The notes under the pieces were generated by a model. The model searched no databases, was not told where the DNA came from, and was given only the letters and a program-made list of their open reading frames with translations. A DNA stretch of 64,000 bases from Spirogloea muscicola. Taxonomy: Eukaryota > Streptophyta > Zygnematophyceae > Spirogloeales > Spirogloeaceae. Below, in pieces: positions 13,130 to 24,043 of this stretch (the first letter of the stretch is position 1; each line of letters begins with the position of its first letter). The stretch covers positions 607,092 through 671,091 of the forward strand of contig WELB01000042.1 in the NCBI GenBank assembly GCA_009602725.1, written 5' to 3'. Both the position numbers and the translations under genes were made by a program.

Positions 13130-13177
13130 AGGGTTTAGGGTTAGGGCTTAAGGATTTAGAGGATTAAGGTTTAGGGT
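13130..13177 (+). promoter_or_regulatory. Telo-box cluster just upstream of murF start
   Basis: TTTAGGG/TTAGGG units, several degenerate, end 17 bases before the murF ATG at 13194. The position (5' UTR or core promoter) resembles plant telo-box promoters. Smaller related motifs lie at 11995-12006, in the first helicase intron. The regulatory role is inferred from position. Confidence 0.5.
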
Positions 13178-13193
13178 CTGTGGCCGCGCCCAT

Positions 13194-15765
13194 ATGGGGC
13201 ACCTCTTGCGTACCTCCCGGCTGCCGGCCATCGAGACGAGCCGACTGCCGCACCCAACAATTCGCTGCGCTGCGGGCATACTACGCTGCCGCTCGGGCCT
13301 GACGCATCCATGGCCGGACGGCGCGGGCGGCGCCATGCTCCGCGCGGAGGCTATCGCGGAGGCTGTGCGCGGCACACTGCTGCGCGGTGGACCGTCCGGG
13401 TGCATCTGCACGGGTGAGCAGCAAAGCTGGAGCTTGTGCAGCTCGTGGTGGCATTGCAGCTCGCTGACCCGCCCCAGTACTTGCTCCTCAACGGAGCACA
13501 GAGAGAACTCAGCTCCACCTTCGAATTGCCGTCGCTTTTCCGTGGGTGTGACAGCTGATTGGGCTGCTTGTCTGAACAAATTCTTGGCCACCTGTTTCCC
13601 CTCTGCCCTTGGAGAATTGACTTCAAAGTTTCACAATGCAAGCACTCACTTCGCTATTCTTGCCATGTCATCATGTCCTTTGACTTGCCTAAGTTTGTCT
13701 AGCTTTCCTGCCACCGCCTGTTCTGCAGATACTCGGAAGCTATGCCCAGGAGACTGGTTCTTGGCCCTGCGAGGCGCCAACTTCGACGGGGAGGAGTTTC
13801 TGCAGCGCGCTGGAGATCTGGGCTGCGCGGGCGCCATTGGAACAGCCCTCCCCTCCCAGTGGCCGGCTGGGTTTGTGCAGGTCGAGAATGGGCTGGTTGC
13901 GCTCCAGCAGCTTGCAGCCACTGTTCGGCGTGCTTTTCCGGGGCCTGTGGTCGCCATTACCGGCAGCTCAGGAAAGACGACGACCAGGTTGAGTCTCATC
14001 AAGCTCGGTGCTCCACAGATAGCCCATGCATGCCTTAGCACCTCTGTGAACCACACCAATATTGTTTGTTACTGGTGTATAATGTAGTCCTTTTGGTGCA
14101 GGTGTAATACAAGATACTAGAGGCAGACTGTCGTTCTGCAGTATGAATCAATGATTTCTTGGCTGCAGCAGATAGCGATAGAGGAGCCTGCCTCATCACA
14201 TGCTGAAGTTTTGGGTCACTACAAATGTGTGTGCAGGGCCATGACTGCTCTGGCCCTGCAATCGCTTGGTCATATACATAGTACATCGGGCAACCTTAAC
14301 AACCACGTGGGGGTCCCACTGACGCTGTTGGCGATGCCGTCCTACTCAGCAGCATGCGTGTTGGAGCTTGGCATGAATCATGCTGGGGAGATTGCAGGTC
14401 TGTCATGCCTTTTATCTTACATGTGCCGCCTGCTGTTGTTTGGACACCTGGCGCTGTTGTGCATTTTATTGACATGTAGCTTCTCCAGCCTCCTTTCCTT
14501 ATCTGACTTGGCCCTGCACCTAATGTACTCCTACATAGCCAGAGCTGGCCGAGATAGCTGCACCAGATATTCGCTTGATCCTGAACGCTGGGCCGGTTCA
14601 TCTGGAGGGCGTGGGCACTGTTGCTGATGTGGCACGAGCAAAGGGCGAGCTCTTCGCAACAGCGAGATCTGGCGATATCTGCATCGCAAATGCAGACGAT
14701 GCACTGATTGCCACCCTCCCCATCCCACAAGGAACCACAAAGGTGGTTGAAGCAACCTTCTGTACACGCTGAAGAAGTTGGCTATGAGTTGCTCGTAAGT
14801 CACTGTGCCCATGAAGTACTTGGAATGATCAAGCAGGTCTGACAGTTGTATTTCTGAGGTTGATATTGCAGGTTACATTTGGAAGCCAGCCAGACTGCTT
14901 AGTGCGTCAATTGGATGTGAAGCCAACAGCGAGGGGACGCGGGCTGAGAGCTGCATATCTGGCGAGGCGGCAGCTTCTAGAGCAAGCTTCAGTGGATGGC
15001 AAGCAGGAGCCCTCACCACAGGGAGATACGGCGGCTAGCAAGCAGCCGGGCGAGACGGCAGAGGTGGAACTCGACAGCCCTGGGCTCCACTTGGCAGGCA
15101 ATGTCAATGCAGCGCTGGCTGTGGCGGTCTGCTTGGGAGTGCCTCTCTTGGCAGCTGCAGAGAGGGTGTCTCGTTATGTTCCCGTGGGGCGCAGGATGAG
15201 GCTGGAAGATGTTGTGCTTGGCGCCGGCCGTAGAACGGCCTCACAAGAGCATAGTGAACGCGCACCAGCTCAAGCTGAGCAGGCCAGCTGTGTGGACGTA
15301 GTTGGTGGCGATCAGGACTTTGTCATCCTCCTGCTGGATGATGCCTACAATGCCAATCCAATGAGCACCCGGGCAGCGCTCGAGCTGCTGGCGGGCCTCG
15401 AATGCCCTGGAAAGCGCGTGGCGTGCCTTGGGGACATGCTGGAGCTTGGTTCGGCAAGTGTGGACGCTCATTGCCAGATCCTGCAGGCAGCGTGCAGCTT
15501 GCGGATGGACATGGTGTGCCTGACGGGAGAGTGCTTCCGAGAAGCTGCCACATGGTGGGCGAGCAGGCCGGACGCCTCTTCGATGGCCTGCGCTTGGGAG
15601 CCCTGCTCAGCTAAGCTCGCAAGCATGGCGACCGCCCTGCTAGGCCCAGGGGACGCTGTGCTTGTGAAGGGCAGCAGGGCAATCCGCATGGAACAGGTGG
15701 CAGATGCAATCCGGCGTCTCCGGCAGCCAAGCTCGGAGCTCCACCCTGCACGAGCTTGCTCGTGA
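13194..15765 (+). CDS. murF: MurF: UDP-MurNAc-tripeptide--D-Ala-D-Ala ligase
   Basis: Five exons join in phase: 13194-13413, 13729-13987, 14237-14397, 14543-14742 and 14872-15765, giving 577 aa. This enzyme adds D-Ala-D-Ala to UDP-MurNAc-tripeptide, the last cytoplasm-type step of peptidoglycan precursor synthesis. Visible family motifs: DTRKLCPGDWFLALRG (uridine-binding domain), the P-loop VAITGSSGKTTT, SGNLNNHVGVPLTLL, LELGMNHAGEI, ILNAGPVHLEGVG, DDAYNANPMS and CLGDMLELG, closing with LVKGSRAIRMEQV. Bacterial MurF is about 450 aa. The excess is an N-terminal Arg/Ser-rich extension of about 45 residues, suited to a plastid transit peptide, plus inserts in the central domain (around 'QEPSPQGDTAASKQPGE'). 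The start is the first ATG of the open frame. Algae and mosses with such genes use them for a plastid envelope wall or plastid division. Confidence 0.93.
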
Positions 15766-16891
15766 CACAAGCACTCACTATACAATAATCTGCAGCTTCA
15801 GGTGACGGCCTCCATCCTCCATCGTCTGGATGATGGCCATGCATGCAGGGGCCGATCGACCACCCTATGGCATCTTGCAAGCAAGCAGCTTGCCTCCTGC
15901 GCATGAGGCTTTCTCTAGGACATTAATCTCAGCTCTGAATTATGATCAAGCCTGCCGCCTGCAGCCAGAAGCCCATTCCTGTCCTACCCAGGAAATTTTA
16001 GGGTAGAGGCCATCCGTTGTAGCACACTGCAAGCCATGCTGTGCTGCTTTCAGAAGACAGACGAAGTGGTGGAGACAGCAGTGACACACAGTGCAGTGGT
16101 TGTGTGAGTGCCTGAGGCAGGGGAGCATGAACCTTGACAGCGCACGGTTTTGATAGATTAACCTCGCAAGTGAGTGACAGGCCATTCGTTACACAGATGT
16201 AGGGTTAGCAAGTTATTATACAGATGTAGGGTTAGCAAGTCATATGAGGCTCCTGAAGAGCCTCAAAGAGAGAAACAGCTTCTCAAATCAAGGCAAACTG
16301 CTGTGAGAGGCCAGCCCAAAGGAAATGAACAAGCCTCAAGAGAATGCGGTTGCTGATAGAGAGAGCGCCTGTAAAGCCAGCCAAGTGCATACAGAGGGTG
16401 TTCATAACCACATAAGAAGAACGCGGCTGCTGATGACAAAGAGGAGCTGTAAAAGCCAGCCAGGAGCATAAAGCTGGTGTCCATGGTCACATCGGCGGAT
16501 GCCACAGGTTAGGCAGGAAAGCAGGCCTGAGACCCGCCAGCTTCAGCGTCACCGACGTGTGACATGTCAGTGTTACCGTCATCAGCACCGTCGTCGTGAC
16601 CCTGAGCCCCCAGCCCCACACCTCGTCTCGCAGAGGAGCAGGATGGGGTCACCCCCGCCTGCCTTCCGCGGCCCGGCGCCGGCAATGGCGGCGGCAAACG
16701 CGGCGGGAAGCGCGGCGTCTGCGGCGCGCCGACCACCCCGCACCGGGCCGCGGCGCTGAGACGGAGACGAGACGGACCTCGAGGCGGGCAGCTGCGGCTT
16801 CATCGCGGCCGCTCGGGGCTGTGCCACTCAGATGGAGGCTGTGACGGCCGCAAGAGGCGCCTAGAAGGGACTCGCGGCGTCGACCGCGACG
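15766..16891. repeat. Intergenic spacer with tandem hairpin-family repeats
   Basis: No gene seen. A 21-base direct repeat (core GATGTAGGGTTAGCAAG) occurs at 16193-16213 and 16220-16240. Three diverged units of about 70 bp follow (16300-16480), each with 'CTGTGAGAGGCCAGCC'-like or 'CTGTAAAAGCCAGCC'-like sequence, the hairpin family seen elsewhere in the window. From about 16540 the DNA becomes GC-rich and should hold the promoter and 5' UTR of the EGY3-like gene. Confidence 0.55.
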
Positions 16892-19800
16892 ATGGCGGCG
16901 CAGCTCGCGAGCATCCGCCACGCCGGCGGCGGCGGCGGCGGCGTCGTCGTCGCCGATGGCGGCCCCCGAAGAAGCAGCGTGGCCGATGCTGTGCGAGCTC
17001 GGGCTGCTCGGCTACACGTCGAGTGGCGGCGATTACGACGGCATCGCAGAGCAAGTAGATGCACGCGCCAGGCGGCCCGCTGCTGCGCGCGGCGCGGTGA
17101 GGAGGGGGAGGCCCGCGACGAGCTGCGCGTCGAAGTTTCGGACAAGGCCCTGAAGCAGCTGGGTAAGGCGCAGGAGGAGCAGCGCCAGGCGCATCGCCAG
17201 GGCGGAGATGCCGGAAGCATGATCGAGAGGAACCTGCGCAGCCGGCAGCAGCGCCAGGCCGGTGAGATTGCCAAGTCCAAGAGGCCGCCGAAGCCCCCTG
17301 TGCTGATAGCATGGGTCTGCATAATCTGTACCCCGTTGCAGCAGTTGCTTTGGCTGGTGCTGCTAGGCGGGTCATCAATCAATTTGGTGAAGCCTGGCTA
17401 GAGCAATGGTTGCAGGGCCTGTCTTGTCATTGCTGCGTGTTGCTTGTTAGTCACCTAAGCACTTGAGTTTCGCGGTACTCAATTTCTTAAGTTGGGATTT
17501 GAATGTATGATCATGTCATTCGTGTTGCTCTCAGAGTCCGTTGTGGACAGTGTGGCCTGATGACTCTGAGCATGGCAGCATCTTATATGTGACTGCCATT
17601 GTCCAGCCGTTGCCCTACTGCTATCTGTCACCTTATACGCGACTCACTCTGCTTATCCTCCTCACATGCAGGCCGGATGGTGGACGAAAAACAGAAGGAC
17701 GCCAATGTAGATGCAGCAATAGGCGCCTCACAATCCTCCCACAGCACAGGTACCGACTCAGTAACACTTGGAGGTCTCACTTGTAGATGCACATAACGAG
17801 GTTCTTACTCACAAGCTGCTATTAAATTTAGTACACCAATATGTCACATCTGAAAGTCATGACATCCCTAGAATTCTGAATTGTGTGTTGGCTGCACAGC
17901 TTGTCCTTGACCATCTCAGCAGCCCTGGGGGCTTCTTGCATGCATTGCCAACCGCATGAATCACAGCCTCTACAGCACAGATTATGCTTGCAAATGATTC
18001 TGCATTGACTGTAATAAGCATGCTCCTTGCAGAGGAAGAGGAGCTCAGAAGTAAAGTGGTAGCGACAGTGGAAGCAGCCAGGGAGATCTTGCCATTCTCC
18101 ATCTCAGAGCTCTTCTACGATGCTGAAGGGCGGAGCCTCCGGGCAGAGCGTGAGGAGCAGCTGGTGCAACGGCTCTACTTCAAGGATCACTTTCGGCGAC
18201 CAAGTGTGGCCCTCGACGAAGCCGCCCTTCTTAAGGTCAGGAATGCAACTAGCTCATCTGCACTGGCACTGTACGTCATCAAGTGAGCCTTTGCAGGCGC
18301 TTGTTGCCCTCTGTAAGCTTGTCCTGAGGGGCAAAGGCTGACCTATGGTGTAATACTTGGTGTTGTCCCGAGTCAGGTCTGCTTATGAGCAGGTGTCGTC
18401 ACTTGTCAGCTTTGATTTGACGACCAGCTTCACGTCAGAGTCCTAGATCTTCCTGAGATGGCCTCTCCAAAGCCCTCAGGATCTGACAGCCCCTCTAGCG
18501 GCACTCGCAGCACGTCTTCAACGACTCTCCATTTGTAGCAGAAGCTCCTGTTCCATGCCAGCAGGGTCTCATGTTCTATGGATACCTTCAGGCGAACCTC
18601 CACCCAAGTGCTGTGTACAGCGAGCTCCAGCGAAGGCTGGACCTGCACTTTCCAGGGCTTGTGGCAATACTCGGGCGAGATGACTTGACCCGCACAGCAG
18701 TCGGTTGCCTCGTGGCTCCTCGGGAGGAGCTCCTGTCCTTCTCTCTTCCCAGGCCGCTCTTTGCTGCCACTTCTTCACTTCTGTCTGCAGCCAGCGCGTA
18801 CGCGTGCTATCATGCGATCACGCCAACTCATGGTAATCCATGCGATTGCACTTTGTCAGTTTTGGCCTGCCATCACAACAAATCCCAAGTAGTTTCTGAT
18901 ATCGGCTTTGCAGATCCTGCACCAGTAAGATAATTACAGAAGTTGACGGACAGTCTAATAACCATACATTTCTGTTTCTTGCAGCTTCACAAGCACTGCT
19001 GGTGCCTCTGGGCCTGCTGGCAGTGCTGGGGGGTGGGCTGCTTGCCAGGATGCTAGCCGCCAAGGTCCACAATGTCTTGCCCTCTCTGGACTACCCCATC
19101 CCACTGCCGACCGCGCTTCACGGTGCATTGGGCATGGTGGTCCCTTACAAGGGATACCTGCCGAATCGAGCAACACTGATGGACCTGTCGTTGGCAAGCT
19201 GCTTTGGCTCCGCAGCCATCTCTGGCCTTCTCCTCCTTCTGGGCAATGCCCAGACGTTGCATCTCCCAGTACGGCTTTTGCCTCTATCCTCTGCACTGTG
19301 TCCCTAGTCTCCGTCTGTTGGTCCTTGCACAGAATCGCAGGAAGGCCAATTGCAAGGCTTCCAATCTTACGCATGGTCTACAAAGAAGCATCTAGCATTT
19401 TCATTGTCAAGCGCTTAACATACACTAATGTGCAGAAGGTTGTTTTTAATGTTTGTCATAGATTAGCGACAGCTTGCTTCAAGGAAGCTTGGTTGAAGTT
19501 CCTGCAGATCTGTTTTCAAGCTCCAATGTAAGACCTTCAATTCAATGTATGTGTATCTAGTCTGCTACCGCTTTTTTGTCATTACTTGCATCCAGCTGGT
19601 TTTGGTCACTTGCACCCCAAGAGCATATGAATTTGTACTTAACAAGTCATGTCAACATGCATCCAGTACCTTTTATGACATGTATCATGTAAGCGTGTGA
19701 CTAAAGGAAGGCCTCACCCCATCATCGTGGCAGTTGTTGACATGGATGGCTGGCCATCTATCTCAAGCCGTCTACAACGACCACAACTTTCTAGTGATGG

Positions 19801-20138
19801 CCATCGGCCCCTATTCGTTGGCTGGTTTACTTGGCCTTCAATTCACAGCTCTCAACCTTATTCCCTTGGGCATCCTGGACGGTGGTAGGTTAGTCACAGC
19901 AATTTCTGGTCGCCGTTCTCAGCATTTAGTCTCGAATGTTTCTCTTGTTGCAATGACATTATCCTTGCTGGCCAAGCGGCGCTGGGAAGGAGCACTGTGG
20001 ATGTGCTACATGCTAGCATGCGCCAAGAAGGACGATTGGTTCCAATGGGAGGAGGTGTCAGAACCAGGAAAGCTTCGCGTGACTCTTGCCCTCGTTAGCC
20101 TCTTCAGTGCTCTTGGCATTCTCCTGCCGTGCCATTGA
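16892..20138 (+). CDS. EGY3-like M50-family membrane pseudoprotease, plastid
   Basis: Seven exons join in phase: 16892-17261, 17672-17749, 18033-18235, 18562-18832 (NAGNAG acceptor, so 18565 is also possible), 18985-19269, 19484-19527 and 19734-20138, giving 551 aa. It belongs to the EGY branch of site-2-protease-like M50 proteins, multi-pass membrane proteins of plastids. The N terminus is an Arg/Ala-rich transit peptide followed by charged helices (DELRVEVSDKALKQLGKAQE). The soluble segment runs LMFYGYLQANLHPSAVYSEL. The membrane core has GLLAVLGGGLLARMLAAKVH where active members carry HExxH, so the zinc site is missing. The second motif survives as NLIPLGILDGGRL. Loss of HExxH is the mark of plant EGY3, a stress-linked pseudoprotease. 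It lies 1.1 kb downstream of murF on the same strand. Confidence 0.88.
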
Positions 20139-20853
20139 AGCATCTGAATGTATCTATTTGTTAGACGAACTGACATTCATGCTCATGTCAATCATTAGGA
20201 TGCGATTGACAATTAAGTCGCAAGTCTGCAAGTCGGCCATGCGTCGATGTTACTGCCAGGTTAATTATTCGACAACCTGTGGATGGACTGCATCACTTTA
20301 CGGCTTACTTGGTGTTGCGGGAGCCCATGCTTGGTGCAGTCGCACATGTCCTTTGCTGTGTGGTCATTGCCTACTCAGCTGTCGAGTTGCACATACATGA
20401 TTAAGATGGGGACTCTTAGGCTGTGCATGTCAATTAGCATGCATTTGAGGATTCTAGTGCTGAATGCACAAGCGCCGGAGTAAATTCTTAATAAGATACC
20501 ATATGAAATGCATGGACGATACCTGCATTGTTGCAGTTCTCAAGGCCAAACAAGTAGCATGTTTCATGTCAAGCAGATACGCCATGCAGCCAAGATTGAG
20601 ATCAACAAATGTCGCACAATGGAAAGAGCCAACCAAGTGCAGTGGCAAGAATGGGCAAGGGCTGTGGCAGGGGCGATGGAATACCTGCACCCTTTCGCTT
20701 TCACAGAATGGGCCATGCATTTGCTGGCATCAATATAGCAAAACCCCGGATATTATCCGGTAAGATTAAAAGACATCTCATGGGTGAGGATTCTGAGACT
20801 TGTAATCTATGCTAATTGTTGTTCATAGGATGGCAAGCCCAATGATTAGGGGG
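20139..20853. other. Convergent spacer, no gene seen
   Basis: The 3' regions of the EGY3-like and RETICULATA-related genes. No conserved frame or repeat was recognised. Confidence 0.5.
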
Positions 20854-21832
20854 TCAGCTGGAGGCAGCAGATTCTGCCCGAAGAGACGGTAAAGCAGCAG
20901 TGGCTTTCTGGGAGCCGGTGAGACGGGCAAGGATGACGAACGATGAGCCACCGAGGACGTTGTTGATGCCTCGCAGTGCAAAGACTGTGACTTTGAATAC
21001 GTTTGGGCTGAGCTTGCGCGCCAGCAGCGTCTCAAGGCCATTGAGGCTCTGGTATCGCAGATTGGAGGAGATGCCCATATGGAGCGCCCAAGTGGCGGCG
21101 TTGAGCAGTGCCGGCGGCGGCGCATTCGCGACGAACTTGGGGTCCATCTTACGGCGTATTGCGAGAAGCGTGTTGGACAGCACCGTGCCGCCAAGGCCTG
21201 CAGCAAAGCCCACCGTTGCAAACTGCACGCCCTTGTACACAGCTGTGCCCGCGCGCTCGGCTAGCGAGAACGCGCCCTTCTCAAACATGTGCCCTGTGGG
21301 GCTGTTTGTGAAGATCCCTGGGAGGTCTGCAAAACTCCAACAAAGAGGATAGCAGGAACTGTCATGCATTCCATTTCGGAGCTTGAGCAATACTTTGTGC
21401 TATCAGCGAGGCACAAGCCGTCTTCACCATGCAAAACGTTTGTTTCACATTCTTCTGGCTGGCACAGTGGCAACGAGTGCGGACCTCAACACCTTGGCAG
21501 CCTAGAGTACAACAGAGGCAGGAGGGCTAGCTCGGCACTCACGCTCGGCAATGGCAGTGGAGGACGCGGTGGGCGCAAGGAGGAACATGAGGGAGAAGTT
21601 GAGGATGGAGCCGACGACGAGCGTGGAGAAGACAAAGTCCAACTCCCCAAGGCCGTAGTTGGGCCGGGACGCCATGTCCCCAGCAACGCACGCCGAGACG
21701 CCGATGATCTGCTCGGTCAGCACCTTGAATACAAACTGCGGGTCAGCGGCAACGCGCTCGTTCCACCCCTGCAGCGCCATCGCCAGCGCCCCGCCGAGGG
21801 CGGCGGGGCCCGCGGCGCTGCCGCCGTCGCCG
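20854..21832 (-). CDS. RETICULATA-related (DUF3411) plastid envelope protein, 5' part lost in gap
   Basis: Two minus-strand exons are visible: 21832-21543 (continuing into the gap) and 21326-20854. The first reads DPQFVFKVLTEQIIGVSACV, then ASRPNYGLGELDFVFSTLVV and ILNFSLMFLLAPTA. The second begins LPGIFTNSPTGHMFEKGAFS and includes a VGFAAGLGGTVLSN membrane segment and WALHMGISSNLRYQSLNGLE. These are the hallmark blocks of plant RETICULATA/LCD1-type DUF3411 proteins of the plastid envelope, linked in plants to leaf development and plastid metabolism; the biochemical role is not settled. The donor is GTGAGT and the acceptor TTTTGCAG. Transit peptide and start codon lie within or beyond the N run. 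A Gly/Ala-rich stretch precedes DPQF. Confidence 0.88.
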
Positions 21833-22466
21833 NNNNNNNNNNNNNNNNNNNNNNNNNNNNNNNNNNNNNNNNNNNNNNNNNNNNNNNNNNNNNNNNNNNN
21901 NNNNNNNNNNNNNNNNNNNNNNNNNNNNNNNNNNNNNNNNNNNNNNNNNNNNNNNNNNNNNNNNNNNNNNNNNNNNNNNNNNNNNNNNNNNNNNNNNNNN
22001 NNNNNNNNNNNNNNNNNNNNNNNNNNNNNNNNNNNNNNNNNNNNNNNNNNNNNNNNNNNNNNNNNNNNNNNNNNNNNNNNNNNNNNNNNNNNNNNNNNNN
22101 NNNNNNNNNNNNNNNNNNNNNNNNNNNNNNNNNNNNNNNNNNNNNNNNNNNNNNNNNNNNNNNNNNNNNNNNNNNNNNNNNNNNNNNNNNNNNNNNNNNN
22201 NNNNNNNNNNNNNNNNNNNNNNNNNNNNNNNNNNNNNNNNNNNNNNNNNNNNNNNNNNNNNNNNNNNNNNNNNNNNNNNNNNNNNNNNNNNNNNNNNNNN
22301 NNNNNNNNNNNNNNNNNNNNNNNNNNNNNNNNNNNNNNNNNNNNNNNNNNNNNNNNNNNNNNNNNNNNNNNNNNNNNNNNNNNNNNNNNNNNNNNNNNNN
22401 NNNNNNNNNNNNNNNNNNNNNNNNNNNNNNNNNNNNNNNNNNNNNNNNNNNNNNNNNNNNNNNNNN
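21833..22466. other. Assembly gap (634 N)
   Basis: A run of N within the 5' part of the RETICULATA-related gene. It is bordered on the right by a poly-C run of about 24 bases (22473-22498), a likely reason for the failed assembly. Confidence 0.99.
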
Positions 22467-22619
22467 GGCAGACCCCCCCCCCCCCCCCCCCCCCCCCACT
22501 TCGGCCCAAAACCCCGCCCGCCAAAAACCCCGGTCTCGGCGGGGGGCCTGTTTGAAGTCCAAACCCCTCCCAAACCCCTCCCATCCGCAGTCAACCCCGG
22601 AGTCGTCCTCCGGCTCAAG

Positions 22620-22830
22620 CTCCCCGGACAGTTGGCCTGTAGCGAGCTACTCAGACCTGATGTTGCTCACTCGTGGGTACTGAGCTTCCCTCTGCATCGT
22701 CTACGTGTTTTGTAGTGTTTTGTGGTGTAGTTTTCCGGCTTTTTCCGGCTCCTCTTTCTTTGGCTTTGGACATTGTCCATTCTTTTTTGGGCTGGCTTTG
22801 CCAGCCCCTCTTCTCTATGGGCGAGCACTT
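22620..22830 (+). repeat. Dispersed repeat copy: LLTRGY box plus hairpin
   Basis: Holds the box GCTCACTCGTGGGTACTGAG (22665-22684), which ends a frame VASYSDLMLLTRGY-stop, followed about 105 bp later by the hairpin GGGCTGGC-TTT-GCCAGCCC (22789-22807). The same order recurs near 42000-42160 and inverted near 28420-28560. Confidence 0.7.
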
Positions 22831-24043
22831 CTGTCCGGCTCAAGCGTGCTCACTCAATTCCCTTGCAGTCCACGCGCACCGCTCAACCTCCTTTCGCCTC
22901 TTTCGCAGTGTAGACCTCGTACATTGTGGTACTTGCTTAGTTGTGTGCTTTCAGCGCTTCCCGGCCCCTTCCGACCTTGTCCAGACGTTTCGGGCTGGCT
23001 TTCTTATTCCGCTCGTTTATAGGTACAGAAGCCCCTGCCGTGCCATACTGTCGCCCTGCTTTCCTTGGCCCCTCCTGAACTCGAGTCGGCCTTCGCTTTG
23101 TGCAGCCCCATTGTTCCAATCCCTTTGCCATCCGCTTCAATCGGCTCGGCTTAGGCCTCCCATGCTGGGCATTGTGCACCTTTTATTCGATTTCTCATGG
23201 CTCCGGCAATGCGCATGACTGGGGCAAGGGCTTCTCCCCAACCGGGCTCCAACATTCCTCGCCGGTTGGCCAATCCCAGCCACGGCCACTTCATGCAAGA
23301 GCTCCTCGGTGTCTCTTTCCAGAACAAGCTGCTCCTTCATCCCTCTGCTCCTTCACGCATGTGCTGGGCTCGCTAGTGCTAAAGGCAGAGCGTGGAGCAT
23401 GGCATACTTGCTTCCAGTCTTCACCTTGCTCTCGGTCACGAGCCCACCTGCTCAGCTTGTGCTGCCTGCCCGATTCTTCGGTCCATCGGGCATTCGAGCT
23501 GACCTCTCTCAACCACTGTTGCCTTTGTATGAGCGAGTGCTCAAATTTGTTGGTCTGTAGATGGCCAAGCAGCACTGGTGCCGCCATTTCGGCAAAATTA
23601 ACATTAGTCCGCGACTCTTCTTGCAACTCAGTGCATAGTTCCTGCATAAGTTGACACTGAAGCCCTGGGACTTGTAGCAACAACAGTACTTGGTAATGCA
23701 GAAGGAGAAACAGTAACTGTGTGATCCTTCTTCACCGAGGCAAAGTAATGTGGCACCGAATACAGGCACCTGGCAGACGCTGGGTACTTACAACGTCGAC
23801 AAGTCAAACACTGGACACACATGGTCCAAGTTATGCTCATCAGCAGCATGTGGTGAAGGCTGGTAAAGTTCTTGCTCAACTTTGAGGCTCCGCAGGAAGC
23901 TGAACCTCTGGTGCTAGCAAGGCGAAGAAGGCAATGAAGCAGGACAACTTGGAACAGCCACCGCTTGGTTGCCTTCCTTTGAAAGCAATAAGAATGTGAA
24001 ACAGAGCCAGGAGCTCGTGACTTCACAGGTACGATGATATATT
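22831..24043. other. Gene-poor spacer
   Basis: No gene recognised on either strand. Long frames are present but show no family motif. It could hold distal 5' exons of the RETICULATA-related gene and the 3' UTR of the carbinolamine dehydratase gene. Confidence 0.4.

Noticed and set aside
18914-18924. An 11-bp microexon (DPAP) in the EGY3-like gene
   Set aside because: Joining 18832 directly to 18985 keeps phase and needs no microexon.
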